Shown piece after piece: positions 46,901 through 58,668 of a DNA stretch of 64,000 nt. Below the pieces are notes generated by a model, which saw only the letters and a list, made by a program, of their open reading frames with translations, searched no databases and was not told the origin of the DNA. The stretch spans positions 3,057,127 to 3,121,126 of the forward strand of contig NC_031478.1 of NCBI RefSeq assembly GCF_000006565.2, read 5' to 3'. A program made the position numbers and the translations under genes. The DNA is from Toxoplasma gondii ME49. Taxonomy: Eukaryota; Apicomplexa; Conoidasida; Eucoccidiorida; Sarcocystidae. How positions within the stretch are numbered: the stretch's first letter is position 1; every line of letters starts with the position of its first letter.

Positions 46901-49646
46901 GCACTTTCTGTCTATGTCTGTGTATCATATTTCTACTGAGCGGATATCGCGACGGCTGTCGGTGTCCATGTCCTTCCGCGACTTGTGTTGTGTTTCTCTC
47001 TGTCGCTGTCTCTGGCGATCGACATCTGGATATCTTTGCAGATGGACACACATAAACCCACACACAAACTCGTACGTCTGTGTATTTATATGCGCCTCTG
47101 CATGCATGATTTTATCTGCTCGCATGTCCCATGCGGGGCACCGGCGTTGGTAGGTCCTTGTCGGAAATGAACGTCAAAGTCGCTCTGCCGCAGATTCATG
47201 AGATCGGTGAATAGATATATAGATCCGTAGGGGCAACGCGTTTCCCTCTCCAGCTTTCTCTTGTATCTGTTATCTTTTCGACACGGCAGCCGACATACAG
47301 GGGAGCCGATGCTTCAACAACGAATTCACCGCCTCTCCGTCTGCTTTCTTGTTTCGCTTTTGTGCAATATGCTCGCGTACAGCGTATCCAGTGTGCATTT
47401 GAAAAGCCAGCACTTGCGCAGCTGTCCATGTTTCTGTGTTGACTTTCTACATTTCCTTGATTCTGAGGGTCGCCCCTGGACCGCGCAGCAGCGGAGACCC
47501 TCTCGGTGCTGAGGTTTCGTCAAGACGATTCTCATTTTCTTTATTCCGTTCCAGTTGTCTCCAAATGCGACGCGTCTTGCACACTGTTGATCCATGCCGC
47601 CTGTGGGTACGTACGCGTGCTTCTGCTCTTTTTCTTGTCTTATCTTTCTCGAATCTCTGGAGTTCTTTTCTCCCGCAAACAGGCAGAGATCCACAGCAAG
47701 GATCTGAAGATCAGCCTCGAGTCGCTGTGGCAGACGGCCCGCGATTGTCCTCGACTGTAAGACGCGAATCCTTTCTCCCTCTCACTGTCCTTTTCGCTCT
47801 TGATCTTCCTTTGGATACAAGCAAATAAGTACGCTTTCGCTTTATTCTTCTGTTCTAGTCTCTATCCCGCAGTAGCTAAATGTTCGCCTTTTCTTTGCTG
47901 TCTCTCTTGATCTTCTTCGTTGACAAATGACGTTCTGTTTCTGCGTCCGATGCGCTCGGTCCTCACTCGTTTCTCTCCTCCTGTCTGCGACTTTAGCGCC
48001 TCGCGTCTCTCACGTTTTCGCGCGTCGGTCTTTGCTGCTTCTGTGACGCGAATGGAACACCCGTCGTGCCGGTCTGCGGTCGGTCGTTCCGGGAACTTTC
48101 CGTCGTTTTCTTCGGCTTCCGCTTTCTCACTTCAACGTGATTCGCATTCAGGCGCTGATGCTCAGCTGTCTCGGTGCTTGTGCCCCGTGGTTTTCCTGGT
48201 CTTGTCTCCACGACTGCGCCGCTTTCCGCAGAGCGGAGGGAAGCAATGTTCCGTCGCCGCCTTTTGGATTTTCACTTGCACCCTTTCCCCTCCGGCTCTT
48301 CTGCAGAGCAGGTCTGTTCGTCTACGGCGTCTGCTGCTGCATCCCGCTCGCGAATCTCTGTTGTTTCAACTTCTACTTGATTCTCAACAACCTGACGACT
48401 AACGAGGACGTTTTACAGTTGTTCCCGGAAAGAAATCCGTACTCTCTAGGTAGGCTGGCGACAGAAAAAGCGAGCGGCGGTGAAGAGAAGACAAGCTGGG
48501 CGCAGCGGGGGGGGGGGGAGGGGCGGAGGCAGACTGAGAGAGTAAACTCCTGACAGGCGAGGACGCGACACTGGAGAGAGGAAACCGAGGAGGCGGACAC
48601 AGTCGCCACGCAGGCAGAAAGACTTGGGAACAGCTGACTGTGCGGCCGTAGAAACCGCAGTCGAGATGAAGCATGCACAGGAAGCAGGAGAACAGGATTC
48701 GACGAAAAAGAGCGCGGGAGTGAAGAGATCCCAGACGCCACCCGAGGACGTCCGTCGGTGTGCATGTTCGTTTCCACGCCGTACCGTGTGGACACTCGAA
48801 AGACAGAAGCTGCGAGTTTCACCTCTTTCCACCGCTGTTTCACACGTTTAAGTCAGAAGCTTGGAAATGGGCTGTTCACGACCACTGCTCGTGTGATGCG
48901 TTTCTCGCTTTCCTCTAGGCTGTTTGACCAACATTTTCTACTTCTTCTCGCATCGGGTGGAACCCAGGTATGTGGTTAGAGCGACTGCGCTCAGACTCCA
49001 TTCCCCTTTCCGTCCTTCGAAAGGGGCACTCGAATCGGATGTCTCTGCAGGTCACATTACTCAGTCCCCACAGATAACTCAAAGTCAACACCACAGCAAC
49101 ACAGACAGCAACACAGACAGACACACATGTGCATTGGCATCGACGAATGTATCGATATCTGTCGACATCTCTCTATAGAAATAGATAGAGTTGTGTCGGC
49201 GCCGCGTTGAAATTCTCCGTTCGGAGTGAGCGATGAGGCGATGATGGTGTGTGAACTGCGGTTCTGTTTTAGCTGAGGAGTTTCTTTTCGCTGCAAATCT
49301 GCGCGGCCGCGGTCCTCTCCATCTATTGCGCGGAGAGCGCAGCCGACGTGGAAGAACCTCGATAGGTACGGGCGTTCGAAACGCGTGGAGAGACATGCGC
49401 CTGTCTGCGTTTGCGGGTACTTTTTTCAGTCTCCTCGGCGACGCGCGTCCTGCTAGGTCTCTGGGAAACGCTCCGTTTTTCTCGGAACCGCCCGCCGAAC
49501 GAAGCAAGGCTTCTCTCTTTGAGTCCCCGACAGCATCTAGGCAGCAACTCGAACGGCACTGCGTCTTGCCGCTCTCAGATCCGCCATGTGTCCAGACACC
49601 TGCGTCGGCGCGAGAAGTCCGGTCTTCCTTTTCCGCGCAAGTCTAG
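41668..49646 (+). CDS. DHHC-type protein S-acyltransferase (palmitoyltransferase), first of a tandem pair
   Basis: Model of 11 exons: 41668-41836, 42584-42701, 43565-43675, 44198-44244, 45225-45275, 45902-45989, 46461-46569, 47683-47756, 48307-48449, 48919-48967, 49430-49646; about 391 residues. The order is an N-terminal tail, [12 protein letters not shown], membrane span 1 ([16 protein letters not shown]), a short loop, span 2, [19 protein letters not shown], then the Cys-rich domain with RPPRTKHC and DHHCPW followed by [12 protein letters not shown]. Spans 3 and 4, TTNED (the TTxE motif) and NPYSLG follow. The DHHC Cys is the acyl-carrying residue and all zinc Cys/His are present. These enzymes palmitoylate proteins at Golgi, plasma membrane or secretory organelles. 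Seven internal exons equal those of the downstream paralogue in length. The first exon is supported by similar length (169 vs 166 nt) and sequence; the last exon is the weakest call. Confidence 0.88.
43785..44005. repeat. ATCT/ATGT tetranucleotide microsatellite
   Basis: About 200 bases of ATCT-rich repeat with ATGT and TCTG interruptions. It is inside the intron 43676-44197 of the first DHHC gene. Confidence 0.9.
46726..46947. repeat. Perfect 111-bp tandem duplication in DHHC intron
   Basis: The segment starting CATGCACCGATCCGTG at 46726 is repeated at 46837 with spacing 111 and appears identical throughout. It lies in the intron 46570-47682. Its identity suggests a recent event. Confidence 0.9.
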
Positions 49647-51961
49647 AAAAGATGGAGTTTCAGAGCTCCTTCACGAAGCCAAAATCCCCCTCAGCTTTGT
49701 TTCGCGGGACTCTGGCAGGGCCCGGGAAGCAGGAGGAAGTGCACTGGACACCCCAGACCGTGTAGAAAGAGCTGGTTTTCAGTCCGTAGCTTCGCTGTTT
49801 TCGCATATCGTGGTCTTGCATAGACGTTTGTAGATTACGTCGCTTCCGGCACACAATGAGGCCACACCAAGGCCGCAAAGGAAACAGTCTTCCAAAACAG
49901 AAAGGGATGTTCTTCTGGGAAAGGCGGAGGCAGTGCGTGCATGCTTTTCTGCAAAACGGTCTCTCAAGCAGCGATCACGCCTTCTTGGGTTTTCAGGATT
50001 CCATGCTCAGCGAATTCTAGGGTACGGCACGTAAGCACGCACTGAGCTCAACAGACAAACACCGGGAACATGACAGACATTTGTGGACTGGCCTGCATGA
50101 GATACATCTCGACTTAGATCGGTGGACACAGATCTCTCTCTCGGATGGCTGAGGCTCTGCAGAGGCTCTCCACGGGCCGCAGTCTCTCCTTTTGCTACTC
50201 AATCTCTCTCGTCGAAAGGGGAGTATCTGTGCTTCCCTAGGTGTGTGTGCGTGTGAAGGTTGAAGCACCAGTTTTTTCTGCGAACTCGCAAAACTGCGTT
50301 TTTTTCTTAAAAGTCAACCTGCGTATAAGGCTCACAGATGTGCATCAACCGGCCCGGGAAGAAAGAGCTGGCGAGTCAGACATTCCCTTTTTCGCTTTTC
50401 TCGAGCAAGTTCACCACCTGAGTTCGTTTGTGAGCACGAACCAACGAGCGACGTTCGCGAGGAAGCAGAGGCCCTCGAGAGGTGGAAGCCACGGACAGCG
50501 CGTAGTCTGTACTTCCCCGAAGAGGTCTCGTGCGTCACCTTGAGGCGACTGCTAGTCGCGATGTCAATTCCACGGAACACACTGGACAGAGAGGCACCCA
50601 ATCACACAAAACCCCCGAGGAAGCAACGCAGGACTCGATGCGTGGCACCGCGCACACACGAAGAAACGCCATTTCTGGGAACTGCAGGTCACCAGGCTCG
50701 GCGGTCGTGTCAGCGGTGGAACGCCCGCTGGCACCGGAGAGACGCACAGTCTCTAGCCGCCCCAGACCTACAAGTTGCAAAAGCCGCAAGTGCGTCTTTT
50801 TCTTTGAAATGTTTCTCTGAAACGTGTGGATCCGACGCGTTTTGAAGAGTCTCTTGGCGCTCTAGGGCCTCTCTGTGAACGCCCAGCTGGAGTCGTACCC
50901 CCGGGGGTACAACGCGGGCTACCTCCAGCAAAGAGAGACATCGACCGAGTTTGGCTGCCGTCGTTCCTGGAGAAAGTGCGGCAAACGCTTTTTACCGGCT
51001 TTTTTGACACGTATTGACACAGAGCGGCTCTGTTCGTTGTTCCTTGCACTCGCTTTTTCTCGCGGAGAAAAAGACGATTCTCCGCCCGCTCCGAGACCTC
51101 TCTATACTACGCACACCACAGACACCCTTGCTACCAACTCCGCGAGGCCTATATCCCCGGGAGGTAGAGCTAGCCTGCAGATATACACAGCTGTGTGCTA
51201 CGAGAACGCTTGCTGAGTAGCAGACGGCCAATCGCGGATGCGGGCCTCAGATCCAGCTTGGTTCGATGGTGATCTTTCTCTCGTCTCCCTTTTCCTCCCC
51301 TACCCCACGTTTTCTCTCGCTCTCCCCTCTCCCACTCTGTCGGGGTAACGAGACGCTGCATTCGACCCCTGGTCGGCCCTCCCCGACGCTGGGGCTTGTC
51401 CAGCTTTTTCTTTTCCACTTTTTTCTGTTCCCAGTCTCCGACACACACTTTGTTTTCTTTTTCTCGGCATCTCCAGGGCAATCGACGCGTTTCTCTCTCG
51501 CGAGTACCGTCAGCTCGACACCGTCATCACGGCCTTCCAACTCGAGGTTCCTTCACACTCGAGGTTCCCTATCGTGGCTTTTGTCAGCTGGCCTCCACAT
51601 CGACGAAAAGTCTCTCGCACCGTTCTCCTCTCCCTTCTTGGCGCTGTCCGCCTACTCTCGTCAATTCCGTCCGCCTGTTTTTTCGTTTGCTGGAGGCCGC
51701 CTTCCCTGAAGTTGCCCTCTGCACACTGCCTTCGCGTGGGTTGCTTCATTGCCTCGTCTCTTTGAATGGTCTTGTCGACCGTCTCAAGTGTCTCCTGCAG
51801 GGAACAGATGCCTCATCCTCGTCTCGTCGCCGCTTCCTTTTAGGAGCGACCTGGGTTCCTCGGACTTCCCAGGCTGAAACGATGTCTCTGCGTCTCCTTT
51901 CTCTTCCCTCTCTGTAACTGATGAGGAGGCGTGTTTTTCTCAGCTGAAAACGACCGCTAGG
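49647..51961. other. Spacer between the two DHHC genes
   Basis: About 2.3 kb that should contain the 3' UTR of the first DHHC gene and the promoter and 5' UTR of the second. No supported ORF. A perfect 16-bp palindrome, GTACCCCCGGGGGTAC, lies at 50895-50910, and the stretch 51260-51480 is pyrimidine-rich. Confidence 0.55.
50895..50910. repeat. Perfect 16-bp palindrome GTACCCCCGGGGGTAC
   Basis: Self-complementary C5G5 core with GTAC ends, in the intergenic region upstream of the second DHHC gene. It differs in sequence from the GGTGT-N4-ACACC family. Confidence 0.85.
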
Positions 51962-54900
51962 ATGTACAATCTCTCCGGAGCGGACGGCGACGGGGTCTCT
52001 ACTGAAGACACAGAAGACAGCGAAGCAGATCATCTCTCGGCAACAGACGACGAAGAAGACCTGGAAAGAGGCTTGCTCTTTCGTCCGGAGTCCGTGCATG
52101 CGGCGCCTCCTCGTCCTGTTCATCAGAGTAAAAATCCGTTTCTCACTGAGAAAGCGACAAACATCCAAGTAGTCTGCGGGGGCTCTGCGTCGAGCCTATT
52201 TTGATACAGGCTTCTGATGTTTCCTCTTTGCTCCAGACGGCTTTCTTGCCAGCCTCACGTGCCTCTCTACGTCCATGGAAACACAAGGGGGAGATGCCAA
52301 AGAAGAGGAGAGGCGGGAGGAGACGCCCGAGGACTCAGTGAGGGCACCACTGAAAGGCACCGCTTCTCCAGCTTCTCGCTCCTCCCCCAACCGGCCTCAA
52401 TGTCACCATGAGGTTGTGTCAACAAGAGCTTCCCGCCCCTCTCGCATATCTGAAACTTTCTTGCTTTTTGTCTTCCCTCTCAGGCAAAGAGTTGCAGGAG
52501 GAACCTGAAGATGCCGAAGACGAAGAAGAAGACGAAGAGGAACCGGGGCTTCTTATGGTGACGCTCATCCTGCTGGTCCTTCCTGCAGTTCTCTTCTATC
52601 CTTGCGTGTAAGCCGATCTCACTCCCAGGCTCAACGGCGCGCTGCTCCTCGACGTAGTGCCGCCAGCCATGCGCAAGGGGTCTACAGTGCTCTCTCTCGC
52701 TCTCTCTCTGCAGAGCCGCGGTACGCGCCTCTCCCTCCTCCAGATTCCTCCGATCTGGCGTCCTCCGTGACAGCGCTTGACATTTGAGTTTGTGCGCGAG
52801 TGCGTGGGTCTTTCTTCTCCCTGAAAGGTTTCGTCTTGACACTTGCGTCGCAGTTCCGCAGCAAGCCATCTTGTCTGCCTTATTAGAGGAATGTCTCCGC
52901 ACAGCCGTCGACCGAGCGACTTTTCGCAAACGTAACTGGCCCTTTGTCGCCGAATCGTTTGATGCCTTTATCGACGCAAACAAAGACATGTCAGACAGTG
53001 CACACTAGGCAAAGCATCGACGTTTCCAAAGCAGCGCTCCTGGAGTCAGCGCGAAACGCGTCCTGAGTTTCTCGTCCCGCAGGCAGGCCTGCGAAGATGA
53101 GATCGTCGTGCCACCGAACGAGTCCCGTTCGTGACGACTCTTGGTTGTGAAAAAAGTGACATCCCGTTGACTTCGCGGTCTGTCGAGCGTCTGCGTTGAC
53201 ACTCCTCCACAGTTATGTTCGAGCGAACGCACAACCTTCTGCGTCGCGGTCGTGCTGCAGTCCGCAGCCTTGAGGAACCTTGTCTTTCCACAGCGCCGCC
53301 TCCCCCTTGTCTGAGAGAAACCGTGAGAGACGTTGATCTGAATCTTTCGCTGTTTCCAGACTCCCGCGCCTGCCTGAAGAAAAACAAGTTCCTGCTGGGT
53401 GGACGTTCGGTTTGCTGCTGACAGGGACGCTCAGCACCCTGATCCCCGTCGCCTTCGGCGATCCTGGAATGTCCGTCTCCGAGAAAGTCACGAGTCCTCG
53501 TTTGCCGAACGAGCACCTTTGATCACGAGTAGTAACGTCGCATGGGGACGACTGGAGAACACTGCTCGACTTGCAACCTGTGTCTACCGAACCTGCCATC
53601 AGTGCCTTCCAGGTGGCGCTGCATTTGTTCCTCGGAAACACACACTTTGAACGCGCGTCTGTCTGCAAATCTAGAAACTTCCGTGAAACCTGTCGTCCAC
53701 GATTCAGATTCGCGGGCCGAGCCGTGGCGACCTCTCTCCACTGCAAGAAATCCGCTGTCTGTGTCTCCACTCCACGATACTAAACGCCGATGGAACACCG
53801 TGCTTTTGCAGGCGCCTCTTCGTCAATGTTCACCGCTGTTTGCGGGAGGGTCTCCACTTTGCTTAACGCCTGACAGCGTCTTGCGACTCTTTCATCTGTA
53901 CGTAGCCGCCCACACGGGCAGACTCGAAATCGTCTCTGCTGATCTAGAGGCACATGCTTGTGTTTGAATGGGAGCACCTCTGTGTAGATGCCTCGATCCT
54001 TCTTTGTCCAAGGTATATGCGCTGAATTTGGACGCTGCAAGAATTGCAAGTTCTTTGGTTCTCCGCTGCTTTGTTCACAGCATTCCCCGCGAGCCTTGCC
54101 CCACAGAACTTCCTCGAGGAGCAGACCGTAAGCGTTGTCTTTTTGCGAAAGGAATCCTCGACTGGAAGTTGGGGACAAACATCGAAGGAAGGTGACTTTC
54201 CCTGTTCACCAGCGGTTCTCCACCAAACGCCACAAGCTGCTGTGCGAAGCGCGAACGCATCTGCATCTGGTGTCGTCCGTGCGTGCCTTTCGGGAACGTC
54301 GGAAAGGCGACCTGAGTTCCGCGAGAACTCAAATGCAGGAAGCTGTCTCTCTTGCTTTTGCTTCTCAGGTGTCAAGTACATCACAATCAACGGCGTCAGT
54401 GTCCCCCAAAAGTGGTGCAGTAAGTGCACAGTGCAGGCGTAACCGATTCAGAGTTTCAGCGACGTTTATCCGCCTTTATCCGCCAATGCACAGTCCGCAA
54501 GGTTCCGCTTTCATGAACAAATCATCAGGCTACATACAAGGATTGATTAGCCTTTATAACGAGGAATAATTGGACTTCACACGAGGATTCATTAGCCTTT
54601 GTAAAAGGAGTCGCCAGTCTACATACAAGGATTGATTAGCCTTTATAACGAGGAATAATTGGACTTCACACGAGGATTCATTAGCCTTTGTAAAAGGAGT
54701 CGCCAGTCTACATACAAGGATTGATTAGCCTTTATAACGAGGAATAATTGGACTTCACACGAGCATTCATTAGCCTTTGTAAAAGGAGTCACCAGTCTAC
54801 ATAAAAGGATTGATTAGCCTTTATAACGAGGAATAATTGGACTTCACACGAGGATTCATTAGCCTTTGTAAAAGGAGTCGCCAGTCTACATACAAGGATT

Positions 54901-57900
54901 GATTAGCCTTTATAACGAGGAATAATTGGACTTCACACGAGGATTCATTAGCCTTTGTAAAAGGAGTCGCCAGTCTACATACAAGGATTGATTAGCCTTT
55001 ATAACGAGGATTCACTATCTTCCGTAGAGAAGTTTTGCTTTTTTGATGTATCTCTCGCGGGGCCTTGCGGTCGGACAACGCGGGTACTGCTCTGGTAGCT
55101 TTCTCGCGGCGAGACGAACGGAACCTTCTTGGAAAATAAATATTTCGTTTGGATAGTCGGCTTGGACACGACTCCCCGAGTTTCAACTTCGATGCGCGGA
55201 TGGACAGAGTGCATATGCTCGTGATTCACAATCTCTTTCCTTTCGAAACTCCCAGACGTCGTCTGTTCACGGCGTGTGTGCGCTGTGAGCGCCCACTTCG
55301 TTTTCTTCAACGAAACTCCTCGCGAGAGACGGCGACTGGGGGCGGGGGTCCGCGTCTCAGCTGGAGAGAAACGTCTCAGCTGGAGAGAAACGTCTTGTCG
55401 CGTCCTGACGCTTCTGGCTACTCACAAGGCTTCAGCGAGGTCTCCAGTCTCCGTTGATGTCAGAGAAGCGAGAAAAAAGCCTGAGCGCCCTCGGTCTGTG
55501 AGTGGAGTGCGTCAAGACAGAGACTGCTCATACCACGGACGGCCGAGCGTCGAGTGTCGCCCCCTGTATGTTTTCTCTTTGCAGCGACATGCTACTTTTA
55601 TCGACCGCCTCGGTCGAAGCATTGCTCGGTCTGCAACAACTGCGTGAGGCGCTTCGACCACCACTGCCCGTGGTAAGCTGGCGAGGGTCCTGCCTCCGAG
55701 CCGTCTTGATCCGCTCGAACGCATGCACACAACTAAGAGAGATACGATGAACTGGCCCTCTGCACTCGGTTCTGCGACGAGAAGCGCTGCGCGCGACGAG
55801 CGCTGTGATGAGAAGCCTGATGAGACACAGAGAGGATATGTGCGTCGTCTCCGCTCTCCCTTCCTGCGCGGTGTCCTCGGTAGCGGGCGGATGTGGGCGG
55901 GGGAAGGGATACCACGGAGTCCGAGGTTGTTGAGAGAGAGAACTGGTTCGTCGCGTACGCCTGGTGACTGGCGCCGGCGGACTCGAGACCCAGGTATCTC
56001 TGAGGAGGCGCCTGTGTGCTTTGCCTGCACGCGAGCTGGGTCTCACGCCGTTTTTAACATGTGGTGGAGGGGAGTCCTCGCGGATCTGAGCTGCCTGCTC
56101 GTACACTTGCTGGCGCGCTAAGTTTTCGATCTACAGTTGGAGTTTTCGCGTTGCGTCTTCGATCGAGTTCTCCGAAAGATGACAACACTGAGGAGAGCTG
56201 CTTTGTTTGCTGCCTGCGGAAGCACCCATCGCAGCTCGCGTATGTTGCCATCCTGTCAGGTGTGTGTCTGCCTGATGTGTGGCGGCCTCGTTTGCAAGCT
56301 GTGTGGGCGAAGGACATCCGCTGACCGGCGATGCGTTTTCAGAGATACTTTTCTCCGTCCGGTGGTCCTCCGGAGAAAGCAGCAGCCCCGAACAAAGGAA
56401 CATGTGAAGACGAGAAAGGTCGCCGTCGCCTTTCTGGGCGGAGCGCCGTCGCGGGGGGAAGGGGAGGAAGGTGGCGGGTGTGATGTGTAGCGTCTTCGCA
56501 GAAAGGCCTTCTTGTCGCGTCTTCGCAGAAAGGCCTTCTTGTCGCGTCTTCGCAGAAAGGCCTTCTTGTCGCGTCTTCGCAGAAAGGCCTTCTTGTCGCG
56601 TCTTCGCAGAAAGGCCTTCTTGTCGCGTGTTGCCCTCAGGGTTTCAAACTGCGTCGGCGAACGGAACTACCGGATTTTCTTCTTCTTCCTGCTTTTGTGT
56701 GTCCTCTACTGTCTCTTCGCTGTCGCCGGAATCGGCGTTGCCTTCCACGTGGGTACCAGAGCCGTCAACCGAGACCCAGACGCACACACAAGACGACAGG
56801 AAAGATCTGCAGGATCTGACACTCAGAGAAGTGACCTAAAACGCCAAGACAGCCACACTTGCACACGCTTCAATATATCTGGACACAAACAAATAGGAAT
56901 ACCTCTACATATATATATATATATATACATATATACATATACATATATACATATACATATATACATATACACATATACACATATACATATATATATATAT
57001 ATATGTATATATGTCTGGAAACCCGTGTGATGATGGTGTATAGGTTGTAAAGAAGAAGGACTCAAGCGGAATGTGAATCGTGGAGGGAGGAAAAAACGAT
57101 GTTTTGCAGAACTTGAACGAAGTGGCAATTTCCACTGTTTTGTCGAAGGCGACGTCGGCGAGAGCGCGGCTTATACTCAAAGACCGGCCGAATGCTTTAG
57201 GATGTCGAGTGACGTTTCTGGAACATGTTGCATGTCCTTTGCGTTGCAGACCCAAATTCATAGTCGGGGACCCTTCAGTTTCGCGTCTGTCTGGACGACA
57301 GTGAAAGCTTGTCCTCATCTGTGAGCTTCCATTTCCTCGAGGCTTGGGGTGTTTCTTCTCTGTTTCTCCTTTGCTTCCGCTTCACCTCGGATCCACTTGA
57401 GTGTGGTACTTCCTCCTTGTCCGGCGTCAGTGCTTCTGCGCGTTTCTGTGGTATCGTCGTCCCCGCTGCGCCGTATAGAGACTTTCAGACGCTTCTGCTT
57501 CTCGACTTTTCAGCGATGCGGGATGCGGGTCTCCAGCTCTCTTGTCGATGCTCGTCGTCTCCTGCTTTGCTGCCCTCCACCTTTCTCTTCTCTACGCCTC
57601 CGTGCCATCGCTTTCGACGCCACACGGGGCTCGACTTTTTGCGTTGCCGCGCCTGCTGTCTTTTTTGTACGCGAAATCCTCGCGTTCGGCTGGCTCCGTG
57701 CGGTTTTTCTTCAGAGCACTTCTTTTCTGCTACGGCGTCTGTTGCTCCATTCCTGTTTGTCACCTTTTGTTTTTCAACATCTATTTGATCGTCAACAACA
57801 GGACGACGAACGAGGAGGCCCTGCAACTCTTTACCAAGAAGAATCCGTACTCCCTCGGTGAGCCTGCAGGGCAAAGCGCGAAGAGAGGCAGTGGACCAGA

Positions 57901-58631
57901 AAGAAGAAAGAACAGTCAGCGAACAGCATGGAGCAAGCGGAAGCCACTCTCATTTCGAAAGAAGGCGGAAGGAACGGCGACCAAGTGTGCTCCACACAGG
58001 CGAGAGCAGCCGAGGAGGCTACCAGAGCGAACGAGAAGAGCCTGCGCGCGAGCGTATAACGGACTGCAGCGAGGCTGGGTCCCTTCACATGTCGCAGTTC
58101 TGCACTCACGCACCGGGAAACAGAAACACCCTTTGAAGTCTCCAAAGTCCTGTGGTGGAAGTTTGTCTTCTCTTGCAGGCTGTCTCCTCAACGTCCGACA
58201 ATTTCTGTGCCACCGAGTTGGTCCGAGGTGAGTCTTTGAAAACGCACGCGCCTGCGTCTCACACAGTGCATGCGCTTCTCTGTGTGGCAAATCTAAATCG
58301 TTTCCTCGACATAGACATTCATAAACTACCTACAGCTTCACATATGTTAAATATATAGTTGTATATGTATTTCTATATATGTCTTTGTGTAGTGAACCAT
58401 TTGAAGGAAACCGAAGTCCAAAGTTGCGTTTTTATCTTGCTGCTTGTTTTGTTGCGATGTTGTACTCCTCTGTCGCAATGCAAACAAACTCTTTTTCAAA
58501 GTTCTTCCGAATCACCTCGTTTTCGTCTCCCTCGTGTTCTCTTCCAGCGTCCTAGTGTCGATGACATATCCTATGCGTGCCAGGCATGCATGCACCCCTT
58601 CCCTCTAAGGATGTCTGCATGCACATTTATA

Positions 58632-58668
<37 letters not shown>

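Noticed and set aside
49261..49365. Extra exon of the first DHHC gene after TTTTAG at about 49272
   Set aside because: Joining in phase after 48967 gives an immediate stop (AGC TGA); the acceptor at 49429 stays open.
54530..55014. Possible CRISPR-like array
   Set aside because: Units are contiguous with no unique spacers; it is a tandem minisatellite in an intron of a eukaryotic gene.
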